Below, piece after piece: positions 19,418 to 31,208 of a DNA stretch of 64,000 nucleotides. Within the stretch, counting starts at the first letter, position 1. Each line of letters begins with the position of its first letter. The DNA is from Gnetum montanum. Lineage: Eukaryota > Streptophyta > Gnetopsida > Gnetales > Gnetaceae. The notes below the pieces were generated by a model. It did no database searches. It worked only from the letters and a program-made list of their open reading frames with translations, and was not told the DNA's origin. The stretch is taken from the NCBI GenBank assembly GCA_015680685.1, contig MNCI01022583.1:253207-317206 (forward strand), in the 5' to 3' direction. Position numbers and translations under genes: made by a program.

Positions 19418-20267
19418 TGATGAAATGTAGTCAACTAGCTACATTGATGGACATGCATTGACACAACCCCATTAATGTAGCCCCATTGACACATGGACAC
19501 ATGTGTTGATGTAGATTTAAGTCAAGTATATATAAATGCACATACCCATCACATTTATGGCACATTAAGTTGATAGAGTAGTGGAGCTCTTGTAATTTTC
19601 TTTTCCTAGAATTAGAATATTTTTTGAGTGTTCAAAGTATGCACTAAAGTAATTATATAGATCTTTATTCAAGTGTTATGTACCTAAACACATTGACATG
19701 AATGAAAATAAAGATGAGATTCTTGACATTCATTGCAACACTTGGAATATACTAATGTTTCTTACTTGCACTTTATTCTTAATGCACTTTATATTCTTAT
19801 CTTAAGTAATTAATATATTTAATAATGAACACATAAGTACAATAGCTTCAAGCATACCATTTAATGCTTAGTAATCCCAATAGTGGCCATTTAGTATGGC
19901 TAGTAATCATCACTTGGTAACCCAGTAGCATTCATACAAGTTCAGGATGTGTATGAAAAATGGGTATGGATACTTATGTTAGGATAGTTAGCCTTAGAAC
20001 CGTTAGGTAGTTATAATATTTAATTAGCAACCATTTATCTTCTCACCAACATAAACATAAATAAATATTACATGTGTTAACTCCCACTTAACCATACCTA
20101 AGAGCCTACATAAGTGAGAGTTAGGAAGACAATGATCACATGACCTTTCTGTTCATAGTCTTTGCCTATGGGTACACTTAGAAGCTAAGTCCGTAGAATT
20201 CAATCGGATTATTAGTACACACTTGTGATTTGTATGGTTTGGTGTAGGGACTACTCATTACTCATCA
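19418..20267 (+). repeat. 5' LTR of element F
   Basis: TGATGAAATG at 19418 to CTCATCA at 20267, 850 bp. TATA box GTATATATAAATG at about 19527-19539. The U3 (19441-19520) carries short repeats around CATTGA and TGATG. The R/U5 half (for example the CACTTGGTAACCCAGTAG region) aligns with the LTRs at 35531-36367 and 43958-45014. The PBS TGGGACTATTGCCAAGGA follows at 20269-20286. Confidence 0.8.
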
Positions 20268-20412
20268 TTGGGACTATTGCCAAGGACTCTAATTTAGCTA
20301 AGTGTGCTAAGTAGGAAAAGATAATGACATCATACAAAGACATTGTAAGGATCATTCAATGATAAATCATTAAGGAGATAAGAGTAAGCACATTGTTTTA
20401 GCGAAAGCTGAC

Positions 20413-22980
20413 ATGGCTTCTTTTCACAAGGATGAATATACACCATTTATAGGTAGAACCAATCAAAGATAGGAGGTCCAAAAAATGTCCCAACAACTTC
20501 ATGTTGTTTACATCCATCTAGACCCTTACACTTCGGATTTCACTTTCATCCTACATTAGGACAAGTAGATGCAATGGAGGAACATGAAAGGCAACATTAT
20601 GTTACCTCTTGACAAATTTATTCCTGCCATGTTAATGAACAATCTCATTAGTCTAGGCATCACTACACTTAACACATAGTATGAGGTCCATGACTACATT
20701 TATCAGGATTTTCATCCGACTAATGCCCAACAAAAGAAGGATCAATAGATGGAAGTACAATATGAGGCTTTTAAAGGCAAGAGGGTCCCAACCTAGTTAT
20801 TGTTACAAAAACATAAAAAAGGTTAGGATTTCTTTTTAGGCCAATCCCAATACATAGACTCTCCTCCTTTCTATGATGGTGAGACCCTTAACCAAATGTT
20901 TCAATCCATGATGAAAAACCTAGATGAGGGAAAGAACTATTCTCAAGACTAGGGGGGCCTCAAAAGATAATAACCAAAGCCACTCATCCAAAGGTAAGGA
21001 TAATAACAAGGACAAAGATAAACAAAAATAAGTTGATTGTGGCAGGGATAAAAGAAGAGGAACTAGTAGACATCATTTTGGTGATATTTCTTCTTCTTTC
21101 TCATTCTCATCCTCCTCCTCATCATCATCATATTCCTCCTCCAACTCTGACAAGAAGAGTAGTGGTTGAGACAGAAGAAAGAAAAATTGTGAGTAGGATG
21201 TAGATGAATGGCAGGATAGGGATAAACGTAGATCCTTCTAGGATAATAGAGAACATGGGCAAGGATAGAAACAAAGGGATGAGCATCACTGAGAAAGAAG
21301 ACATAGCTAGATTCACCATAGACATCATTGCCATAATAGGGGACACTAAGATCCTTATGGGTACAATGAACCTCTATTGACTACCTAAAATATGTTAAAC
21401 ATTTCAAAGGTAGTGATAATTCCAACAAGGTACTTGAAAGATAGTCCAATCAAGAGGTTGGATATGAACAATATTCCCAGGTTTAAAGAGGGATATAACT
21501 CAAATCCATAGAACCATATGCAAGCCTTTCATGATGCATGTGCCTTATAGAATATTAAAAATGAATGGAAGAAGCTAAAATTTTTCCCAAGGATACTCAT
21601 TAATGAAGTTGAAAGCTAGTACCAATCCTTAGAATCAAAATTTATTTGTTGATGGAGTATGATGTTGGATTTTTTCAATGACAAGTACCAAACCTACTCT
21701 AGAGTGTCCAACTTGTGGAGATAGATCCAAGGGTGGAAACAAGGAAATCATGAGTCCTTGGATGTAGCCTTTGGTAGGTACTATTAATTTTTACACGAAT
21801 GCCCAAGCCATGGATACTCCTAAAGGGATTAGTTACATCATATCATAGATGGGCTTATGAATGAAACAAGAAAAACTCTTAGGGTCTATGCCCAACAGAG
21901 AATCTTTGAGCTACGAGTCCATCAGATCCAAAGGCTAATAGATCATATGGCTAAAGAAGAAGAAGAAGAACTTAAAAAAAATGTGAAAATACTGAAGAGT
22001 ACAACAAGGATCCCTCCATTTACAAAAGGAAGATGTGCTTTTGTGATATTAAGGAGGAAGCATATCTTAATGAAGTGGTGCAGAGGGAAATCTTGCCGAT
22101 ACAAAATCAACACCAAAATATCAACTAAGGTAGATAAGATGTGGGACTCATTGGATGAGACGTTCCAAACAACTTTGAAGATTGAAAAGGAACAAAGAGA
22201 CCAAGGGTGTAGTGATCAAGAAAGAGGAAAGAAAAATTATACAAAATAGGGATACTATAAGACTAAGGGTAAAGCTATAGTAGTAGAGGAGGCTACATAT
22301 TCTAAAATAGATGATGATGGTTGAGACATTTGCCAATATGAGCATCCTAAGGAATGTTATCTAGTGTTGTTACACTTGCAAGAATCTAGGGTGTACACTT
22401 TAAATCCTAGATTGAAAAAACAATAAGCACCCAAGTGGTTGCCTTATCTACAAGGCAACTACAGGTAGCAGTTTCACCAACAAATACTTTATCCAAGTGG
22501 AGTGCCTTCTCAATCTCAAGAGTAGTATAAATAGTGGAAACACCCATAGTCATGGGGAATTCCACCACCATGGTAGTAATATCCTTACAGGAAACTTGAT
22601 TCTTATGGATACTATGTCCAACAACCTATATCCCTATGTGACTCCTCTAGCCATGCCTCTTTCCCTTACGACCACTACCCTCTAGAATACTAAAGAGTGC
22701 CTTCTCCAAGGGGGGAGTCTCCTTTTCCCTTCCATCCTCCTCAACACACATCAACTCCTACATCATAACTAACCACACCTTTGCCACTTGCTTCATCTAT
22801 GTAGGGAAAAATTCTTGTGTAGCCACAACAAAGAAATGCTATGAGAGCAGTGAATCTATAGCCAGATATCCATCCGAGTGGTCCTGAATCCAAGCCTCAT
22901 AAAAGGCCATTCTTCAGAACAAACAATCCCATGAAATCCTCACAAACACTTGTGGCTACCAACCCTATTGATTCTACCTC
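20413..22980 (+). pseudogene. gag of element F (broken)
   Basis: ATG at 20413 (MASFHKDEYTPF). The N-terminal domain has VVYIHLDPYTSDFTFIL. A Ser-rich run is encoded at about 21085-21150, followed by an Arg/Glu/His-rich stretch. The capsid core (21400-21960) keeps NDKYQTYSRVSNLW and, from 21857, NETRKTLRVYAQQRIFELR. A coil-like segment (KVDKMWDSLDETFQTTLK) follows, then the Pro/Tyr-rich region from about 22380, where the hairpin 22438-22459 lies. Stops are frequent, many of them TAG where relatives have Gln or Trp. Confidence 0.8.
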
Positions 22981-23029
22981 TAAAAGTCCTATAAAGCTAC
23001 CTTCAAACGAAATAACTCTCCAAGTCTAC

Positions 23030-23520
23030 ACTGTCATGTTGACCCATGTAATCATAGATTAGATGAAGGTCAAACACCTTCCCAGGAAGTGATCTGATTT
23101 TGGAAGTCCTTTCATCTACATACAAATTATAGGAAATGAACCATGCAAGGCTCTTTTGGATTCAGGTTTTGAAGTCAACTTAATTTTCAAAGAAATGTAT
23201 AAGGCTTGGAACTTGCTTCCTTTGTAAATGAGTAAGATCAAGTTAGAGCTAGTAGATCAGTCCATCATTACTTCCCTAGGGTTACTAGAGGACATTATGG
23301 TGACTATTTGTGGGTGTTCCTATCCTACTAATTTCTTGGTGATTCATGTGGAAAACTGTAAGGGGGATTTCCTTATCATTATGGGAAGGGCATGGTTAAG
23401 CACAATAGATGCTAGAATGGGGATTTGAGACTTTTCATTGGAAATTTCTAAGGAAAATGAATTTAAAAAAGTTAAGAAGAAGAGAGTTCCATGCATTGCA
23501 TACAGTGACACAGGGTACCT
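23030..23520 (+). pseudogene. Aspartic protease of element F
   Basis: The active site is intact as KALLDSGFEVNLIF near 23150-23190. The second half (23228-23428) carries SIITSLGLLEDIMVTICG and DFLIIMGRAWLST. The tail EISKENEFKKVKKKRVPCI matches the end of the A, B and G protease domains. One stop separates the halves. Confidence 0.85.
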
Positions 23521-23769
23521 TCATGTGTAGAAACTATGAACTGTTAAAGACATATCACTTCAAGCATGTAATCAATATGCTAAAGTAGTAGTGATTCAAA
23601 GGTGCCTATATGTAGTAGCCATAAAAAAAAGAAGGCACCTAATGGTTGATAACAGATAATCAAACTAAATCAACCATGCGCATGGAACTAGCTGAGAGAC
23701 TTACCAACACCTATGTTGAAAACATGGACAAAATGGAGCAACTTCACCACTAACTCTTCAATGCATAAA

Positions 23770-24790
23770 GAGAAATGGATTGGGGAGAGTTGGAGATCCC
23801 TGATAACTTCAAGCAAGAGCCTTTTAAATTAAAAACTGTATTCGTAAGCATGAAATATGTATTTCTCAATGGTGGCAAGCTAGTGATCATCAATGCCAAA
23901 ATTTCTCCGAAACAAACATAGAAATTTTTGAAAGTGATGAACAAATGGCCAATGATCTTTGCTTGGTCATATGATGAGCTTACAATAATATATCCTTGGA
24001 TATCCTAGCATTGTATTTACATAGACTCATCCATCAAGCGAAAGAGGCAATAGTAATGATGATTAAACCCTAAGCTCAAGCAAATTATTAAGGAGGAGAT
24101 TAATCAACTTCTCAAAGCTGGGTTAATTTGCCCAATTGTGGATAGTGAATGTGTTAGTCCATTGATTATTGTTCCAAATAAAGAAGTTAAATGAAAATTT
24201 TGCATAGACTTTCAGTTGTTGAACATGATGACATACAAGGACCACTTTTCGTTGCCATTTGTGGACCAAGTGTTGGACACCATAGTAGGGCATTGTTATT
24301 ACAGTTTCATGTATGCTTATAGTGACTATAATAAAATCTAGATAGCACTGGAGGACTAGGCCAAAACTACATTCACAAGTCCCTAGGAGACTTTTTCATG
24401 TATGAAGATGCCCTTTGGCCTATGTAATGCCTCTACTATATTCCAAAGATTGGTCCTTAGCATCTTTCGACGAAAAATTGGTAGCAAGGTAGAAGTCTTC
24501 ATGGATGAATTTTCTACCTATGGAGCTACATTTGAGAAAACCTTGGACTACCTTGAGCAAGTACTTCAAAAATGTGTGGAGAATAATTTGAGGCTTAACT
24601 AGCAAAAGAGCTATCTAATGGTCTAAGAAGGAATTACCTTGGGACATATAATTTCTAGAAAAGGAATCAAGGTGGCCCTAGAAAAAGTATGGGTCATCCA
24701 AGAAATCAGTAGGAAATTAGAAATGGTAAAAGATTTAAGTTTATTCCTTGGTCACACTAGTTATTATAGGTACTTTATCAATAACTTCTC
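23770..24790 (+). pseudogene. Reverse transcriptase of element F
   Basis: Begins with WGELEIPDNFKQEPFKLK at about 23775, the intact counterpart of the junction point in elements A and E. RT motifs: KDHFSLPFVDQVLDT, KMPFGLCNASTIFQRL (24402-24450) and the catalytic box VFMDEFSTYG (24495-24525), where the second Asp of FMDD is Glu. It ends NNLRLN and LGHIISRKGIKV. Several stops are present. It is inactive on at least two counts. Confidence 0.9.
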
Positions 24791-24929
24791 AAAATTGCTA
24801 AACTATTGATGGAGTAGGCAAAGAAGGATGCACCTTTCACCAAGACCTAAGAATGTGAAAGTGTATTTCAATAATTAAAAAAGAAACTCATAGAAACTCA
24901 ATTCTATTGATCCCTGACTAGTCCAGGCC

Positions 24930-25270
24930 ATTCCACATCATGAATAATGCATCCAATTATTATTTGGGGGTTGTGCTTAAATAATTGGACAATTATAAAC
25001 ATCTTTACTACATCCATTATTCAAGTCAAAGCATTTTGGGTGCATAATGAAACTCCACCACCATTGAAAAGGAGCTCATGATAGTGTTGTTTGCCTTACT
25101 GAAATTTAGGCACTATGTGCTTGGATATCAAGTGTTTGTGCACAAAAACCATAGTGCCATTTGGTTTTTCATAAAAAAATAAATGGTGAACCATTATGTC
25201 ATACTATGGCTAATGATTTTTTAAGAGTTTGACCTTGCTATGATACATAGAAAAGGGACCAAGAATGTGG
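24930..25270 (+). pseudogene. RNase H of element F
   Basis: Motifs NASNYYLGVVLK, HYSSQSILGA, TTIEKELMIVLFALLKFRHY and HKNHSAIWFFIKK correspond to the RNase H of B. The first Asp and the TDH Asp have become Asn, as in B. It runs into HRKGTKNVVIDHL at about 25245-25290. Confidence 0.8.
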
Positions 25271-25399
25271 TCATTGACCACTTATTTTGGTTACGATAGG
25301 ATAACAAAAAGGATGAAGGATCATTATTTGATCAATTTCTAAACAAACTCCTCTTTGTTAGAGATATTGTAGTTCAAAATCCCAATGATCCTAATTAGT

Positions 25400-26602
25400 A
25401 TACTCATATCCTCTCCTACCTACTCACTCAAAATATGCCACATGAATGGGATAGTAGGAAGAAACAATAATTTCTTCATTAGGCCAAAAACTACATGGAA
25501 ATTAAGGATAACCTCTATAAGAGTTGTGTTAATGGCATGGTATGATGATGTGTACCTGATGCTAATCAACTTTGAGTCCTCTAGGATGCTTATGAAGATC
25601 CTTGTGGGGATCACTATTGTAGGAGGAGGATAACCATTAAAATCCTCATGGTAGGATATTACTGGCCAATGATCTTTAGGGATGCTTATTAGTTCTTCCA
25701 TTCATGTGAAAAATGCCAAATATATGGAGGGATGACTTCATAAATGAAAGGGACTCAACATTGGATCCAACCACAGGAGCCTTTTGATCTTTGAGGCCTT
25801 AACTTTATGAGGTCCATCAACCCTACATCCAATGAAAATGCATATATCATTGTTGCTATTGACTACTACAATAAGTGGGTTGAAGTTGCCACTGTCATCA
25901 ACCATTCGTGCTCTATGGTGGCATGTTTTATACAACAAAATTTGGTAAATAGGTTTGGTGTACCAAGGACACTAATTTTTGATAATGAAACACATTATAC
26001 AGGTGCCACTTTTCAGAAATGTATGTAATGCTTGGGGGTGGAACACAAATTTACAACTCCATACCACCCCCAAGCCAATAGTGAAGTAGAGGTCACTAAT
26101 ATGAAAATAACTAAGATACTAATACATACAATTAGTAAGTATAGGAAGGATTGGAACATCAAACTTAATGATGCTCTTTGGACTTATCTATCAACATGGA
26201 AACTTTAGAGCTTCGTATACTTTCAATGGCTTGTGAACTTGACCTCAATTTGAGTCTATCCTAAAGAGAACGATTAATGAACATGTTAGATGTAGCCTTG
26301 TCCTTGAATAAAGTGCACAAGGCACACAACAAACAACATCATGATCTCAAAATAAGAAAAGTTAAATTTCAATCAGGAGATAAGTTATATTATCCATGTG
26401 ACTTTTCCATCTAGGCCCATTAAAATTTATCATCCTTTTAGGCAAAACAAAAAATTACTAGTTAACATGCAATAAGTCAAACCTTTCCTAGAATCTACAA
26501 TAACTAGTGGCAAGAACACCTCAATTGATGGCCAAGCACACTCTATGTTTTGAATCTCCTCCTTCCATCTTAGTTGTGGAGGAGACGATCGTTCATGCTA
26601 AG
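25400..26602 (+). pseudogene. Integrase and polyprotein C-terminus of element F
   Basis: The zinc-binding Cys pair is kept (SCEKCQIYGG, about 25708). The core frame 25807-26028 reads NAYIIVAIDYYNKWVEVAT, then LIFDNETHYTGATF with the second catalytic Asp kept. PYHPQANSEVEVTNMKITK keeps the Glu. The first Asp is Asn (GLNFM). The tail at 26574-26602 is GGDDRSC-stop, the counterpart of GGDGHLC in the minus-strand elements. Confidence 0.85.
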
Positions 26603-27975
26603 ATTTTGTGATGGCTCCTCAATTTTTAAAATTTTTTTATTTTACATATTTATTGATACGTTTTCCATTTTCTTGAGTTTTTTTGTAACTTATTTTATAT
26701 ATTTTTCCTTATTTAAATTTCCTTACATGTGTTTTCTTCTTTATTGTCCATCAAGACTTTGGTGCTTAATATAGCTGCTAATCATTAGAGGTTTAATTGA
26801 ACCATATTTCATGGCTGAATTGATTACTTAATAACAAGATTTCATCTCAAATTATGACATTAATTAATGGAACATTAATTCTCTTATGATATTAGGAAAT
26901 AAGCTCAATTCATCCATCTATTCCACTCAACTCCATGGAGTTCTTTCATCTTGGAAGCATGAGGTCCTTTCTTAATTGTGACTTATAAAAGAATCCATGA
27001 CCTTGATACTTAACACACTTAGAAAAAATCACGTGGGATAGATAATGATGTGGCTTCAAGGAGGCTTGTCACCTTTTGTACCTAACTATCTTCTTGAGGT
27101 GTATGTGTATTCTCATTGGTCTCTCACAATTCCTAATGTCTACCATTAATAGGAAGAATGTCTTTGCATGATGTGGTTTCCATACAAAAAAATGAAAATT
27201 CAAAGCACCCTCCTTTGACAAAATAATGGGCTACAATCATTGGTTATGGGGTTGGAAAGACATGTTACCCATGCCTGAAGGCACCCCTTTAACTAAGGCC
27301 TTCCTAAATTCATACTTCTATTTTATTCTCTCTTTGAAATGGTGGGTGATCTTTGGGAGTGGTCATGAACTTTGAAGGTCAAATAGTCTAAATGTACCAA
27401 TGCGAAGTCATTGGACATGGATGGACTTGGTTTTGACTAAGGATGAGATAATTTCGGGTCACATTAACCACACATTCCACAAGGACTTAATGTGATGAGG
27501 ATGTGAGACTCCATTACCACATACACATACTCTTTCATCATTCAAAATATTGCTTTCCACCACCTTACTACTTCATATCATGATTAATTAATGTGTCTCT
27601 TTTGATATGTCCTAATTCTTTGATGATTTCTTTTGTGAATTCAACATTTAATGATCCATGACCATTAATCAACCTTGGTGCCTATGGACTCTTAGGTATG
27701 AGTGCATGCAAGGGCATTAATGGCATGAGGCTATTATGGGTAGGACCCACTTACATACTCTTTGATCTGGCTATGTTAAACTTTCTATCCCTTAGTTATT
27801 CTACATGCAATTCCATAATTTTATCTTTACATTTAGCATATGTAACTTTCTCCAAATCTTCTTTTCTAAACCAATCTCATGTCCTCTTCCATGAGCTTTC
27901 ATCATTTTGGGCTTTTCTTTGGCTTCCTCTGAACTCTTATTTCATCTTCAAACTTGTCCCCAACACTTAGTTTTT
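26603..27975 (+). other. 3' untranslated region of element F
   Basis: A T-rich segment follows the stop (26603-26760). Further on lie two blocks conserved in B, E and M: 27159-27290 (TCTTTGCATGATGTGGTTTC, then the ATGTTACCCATGCCTGAAGG part) and 27697-27760 (AAGGGCATTAATGGCATGAG). No coding frame is recognisable; the short frame at 27698-27970 overlaps a conserved untranslated block. Confidence 0.65.
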
Positions 27976-28110
27976 TATATGTAAAAATTTGTTGCATATG
28001 GTTGTGTTGATGCATCCTCGTGGACATAGCTTGATGCATCGACTCATCCCCATTGATGCATCACAAGAAACCTATAAATACATGTCAATGCCTAGCAATT
28101 TTTTTCACAT
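27976..28110 (+). repeat. Truncated 3' LTR of element F
   Basis: Repeats of the TTGATGCATC kind lie just upstream of a TATA box (CCTATAAATACATG from 28071), the same arrangement as the 5' LTR. Similarity fades after about 28110. No R/U5 portion follows. Confidence 0.6.
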
Positions 28111-28146
28111 TTGCATTCAAACACAAGGGGATTTTTTGCCATTTTT

Positions 28147-28634
28147 AGAGCCCAAAGACCTTTTGAGCATCATAACTTCCACATCGCTTGTGTAATTAAT
28201 CTCATTTTCCAATCCCATAGCTACTAGAGGTAGGCTTTACATCATGGGAGCCACAAACTTTTGGTTGATGATGAAAAAATTTTCAACAAATTTTCTAACT
28301 CCCCAAGGTTTTAGTATTAAAATAATATTAAAACTTCCATCTAGTAGCTAGGAAATTAAAAAATGAGATTAATTGCACAAGCAGTGTGGAAGTTATGATG
28401 CTTGGAAGGTCTTTTGGCTCTGAGTTTTTTCCATTTTCAGAGCCCAAAGACCTTTTGAGCATCATAACTTCCACACTGCTTGTGTAATTAATCTCATTTT
28501 GATCCTCTAGCTAATACACGTAAGCTTTATGTCATGGGGGCCACAAAATTTTTGTTGATGATAAAAAATTTTTCAACAAATTTTCTAACTCCCCATGGTT
28601 TTACTATTAAAATAATATTAAAACTTCCATCTAC
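28147..28634. repeat. Three-copy fold-back repeat
   Basis: A unit beginning AGAGCCCAAAGACC occurs at 28147-28345 and again as a direct repeat at 28435-28634. Between them (28343-28424) lies a partial copy in inverse orientation, starting TAGTAGCTAGGAAATTA and ending GGTCTTTTGGCTCTGAG. The inverse copy can pair with either direct copy, with about 80-bp arms. GGCTCTGA...TCAGAGCC at 28418-28444 forms a tight hairpin. No coding potential was recognised. Confidence 0.7.
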
Positions 28635-28808
28635 ATTAAGTTAAACCTCATAAATAGACTTTGGTAGTGAATGAATAAAATAACAATAAAATAATAAACC
28701 TTCCATGATCACAAATGAACCTAACTATAACTTAACCAAATGAGATATGTATAAAAAAAGAACTAAGGATTACAGATTAATTGCTTATCCTTGATTAGGT
28801 TTGTGATC

Positions 28809-30045
28809 ATGGATAACACCAAAGAGAAAAGCACTAGTTGGAGAACCATCACAACTAAGGGAGAAATGGGCATGAGGAGGAAGGGACTAGCAATAGTCAT
28901 AGTAGCCCTAAGAATAGGAAGCAAAAGCAACTCATGTAATAGGAACTCTTCAGGAGGATTCTGAAGTGGAATCTATTCAAAAAATTTCCACTATTAAAAC
29001 TAACCAATCACAACAAGATGAGGTTCCAAGGCGAAGACCCAGTTTGAAGGTCACATTAATAGAGGCCTACCTTGAAAAGATTCAAACCAAGGAACTCTAG
29101 AGTTTGATTCTCCAAGAACTAAACTTTAGATCCTTCTTTAAATTGGCACTTAAGGAAGTTTGCACACAACTGCAGGGGTCCCCCATGTGGTCCATTCTCT
29201 CCTCTAGTGGAGAATGGTACATGTGGGAGACTTACCTATTTTAGAGCAATTGATAAGGAGACACTAAAATTGAAATAAAAGAGATAAATATCTCTTACTC
29301 AGTTGAGGCCATTGTGGAGGCCCTTGGCTTGCTTGATATAGGGACAACTTTAGTGGAGATATGCACCTAGGCAGATCCTAAAGCCAAGAAAGAGTGGGTC
29401 CATCATTGCTATGAGGTAGACCACCAGGAGTATGGTACACTAACAAAGGTGAAGTGTGAATATTTCAAGATAGAATCCTATTACCTAAATCCTATTATGA
29501 GGCCTAGCAAGTTCACAACCTTCTCCGCTCATGTGTGCACTACTCTAAGTAGTAAATTTCCTATCAACCTTCCTTAGCTCATCTACTTGGAGAAAAAGAA
29601 GCACTTCAAAGAAAACGAGTGAGAAAGGAATAAACTTTTCTTTCCATGCCTTATTAGAAAAATTTGTAGAAGGAGAGGCATAGCACAGTATGCTAATGAT
29701 ACATTTTGCCATGCTCTTGTCACATCTTAGTAGGAGATGATGAAGGACAAAGCAGCCACAAAGCTACAAGAAGAGGAGCAGTGACCATCACTACCTATTA
29801 GGAAGACCACATCAAAAGCACATGCAGCTATAGAAAGAATAAAAAAACTCCATGAACATTTGCTACAACAACAATAGGGTTTAGCAAGTGGTGGAGATTC
29901 ATTGGTTTACTATCTAGCATTAAGCCATCTCAATGAGGTCATTAGGATCATCAACTAGCTAGAGGAAACCATCATGCTATTCTCTATGGAATGGATGTAG
30001 GTGCCCACAAGAATGAATCCTAATGTCTAGGAAGTTATGATGTTT
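28809..30045 (+). pseudogene. Degenerate coding stretch, unknown plant transposon-type protein
   Basis: From about 29039 to 30000 one frame stays coherent apart from roughly a dozen in-frame stops, nearly all TAG at positions that would suit Gln or Trp. Recognisable stretches include SYSVEAIVEALGLLDIGTTL, HHCYEVDHQEYGTLTKVK and AHAAIERIKKLHEHLLQQQ (coil-like). The pattern of a conserved LGL/IG motif after a beta-like segment resembles the putative plant transposon protein domain (PF20167 type) found in many plant retroelements, but this is from memory. It ends at the 5' LTR of element K. A possible ATG is at 28809. Confidence 0.4.
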
Positions 30046-30052
30046 ATCCAAA

Positions 30053-31154
30053 TGTTGACCTTTTGGTATGTCAAAACCTTATGGAAAATGAAGAACGTAG
30101 AATGTTGTGAAATATGATATTTTGTAGGGGTTGAATGAGAAATCAAGAAGAGAGATGTATAAAGAGAGGTTAAAAAGGATACTATTAGGACTAAAGGGAG
30201 CATCGATAAGTAAAAATACTACAAGCTAAAATAATATTCTCTAGTGATCGAGAAGAATCTTTAGGAATTAAAGTTCAAAAGTTGAAAGGATGTGTCCCAA
30301 AAGCAAACGACATCTTAGCTAAAGTGAAGTTGAATCAGAGAAGATGTCTTCCAAAAATAGGAGAAATCTCCTTTTAAGAGAAGACATCTCCATAGAGATG
30401 TCCCAATTTAGAAGAGACATCTTCCTAAAATTGAAGTAATTTTTAGAGAGACATCCCAATCTCGAAGGAGATATCTTTACTAGCCATTAGATAGTTGTTG
30501 CATGCATTACGAGGTGATTTCAGAAACTCAGAGGCTATAAGATGACTTCATTTTCTTGGGTATTATGCAAGAATTGTATAGAAATTATTACTATCAAAGC
30601 AATCATTGTATTTTGTATTTTTGTACTTCATTTGATAAACCATTTGTTTGATTGGGTGTTGAATTGTGAATTGCACTTTAAAGTTCAAGGACTTGTAATC
30701 TAAGTTACATTGTTTTCTTATAGCTATGGTTTCTCTCTTGTTTCCCCATTGAGGTTGATGTGCTTCTTGCAAGAAGGCATCATCATTGAACTTGTTAGAA
30801 TCCTATGGGATTAAGTGTTTGTGCAATGTCAAAATACTCCGGATTGAAGCTTAATTTGTAAAGGTTGTTGGATCCTTGAAATCACATTCTAAGCTTGTCA
30901 GGACCTTATGAGGTTGAGTGGTTTTTGTAGCAATGAAATAATTTAGAGTGAAGCTTAGAGTTTGTATAGCATGTGGTTCCCTTAAAACCATATTTTTGAG
31001 AAACAAAGTCTAGACATGTATAAGGATTCTACCCTTTAAGTGTGGACATACCCAAGTTATGGAACCACATAAAAATTGAATGTGATTTTTTTGTGACTAT
31101 TAATTTGGATTTTGGAAACATATTCATCCCCCCTTCTAATTTCTATGATCCTTA
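30053..31154 (+). repeat. 5' LTR of element K
   Basis: Starts TGTTGACCTTTTGG, identical to the start of the 3' LTR at 34756. U3 holds GAGACATC/GATGTCTT-type inverted motifs (30290-30480). Within U5 there is an internal duplication: the CTATGGGATTAAGTG block near 30805 recurs in altered form (TTATGAGGTTGAGTGG) near 30907. The right edge is set by the PBS. Confidence 0.8.
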
Positions 31155-31157
31155 AGT

Positions 31158-31175
31158 TGTATCAGAGCTTGGTAC
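31158..31175 (+). other. Primer binding site of element K (initiator tRNA-Met type)
   Basis: TGTATCAGAGCTTGGT matches the usual TGGTATCAGAGC core of plant copia primer sites with one base lost near its start. Confidence 0.75.
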
Positions 31176-31208
31176 TCTTTCTTTTAACATCAACTTCAAG
31201 AGTAAACT

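Larger units (their letters stand above)
19418..28110 (+). mobile_element. Element F: full-coding, decayed gypsy element with truncated 3' LTR
   Basis: Plus-strand relative of B: LTR 19418-20267, PBS 20269-20286, gag 20413-22980, protease 23030-23520, RT 23770-24790, RNase H 24930-25270, integrase and tail 25400-26602, 3' untranslated region 26603-27975, then a piece of 3' LTR that stops just after its TATA box at about 28110. It inserted into the integrase of copia J (18064-19417). No remainder of J appears on its right side, so the right end was lost or rearranged. Confidence 0.85.

Noticed and set aside
27698-27970. 90-codon plus-strand frame as a gene
   Set aside because: It overlaps a 3' untranslated block conserved in four elements, and the reading frame is not conserved among them.
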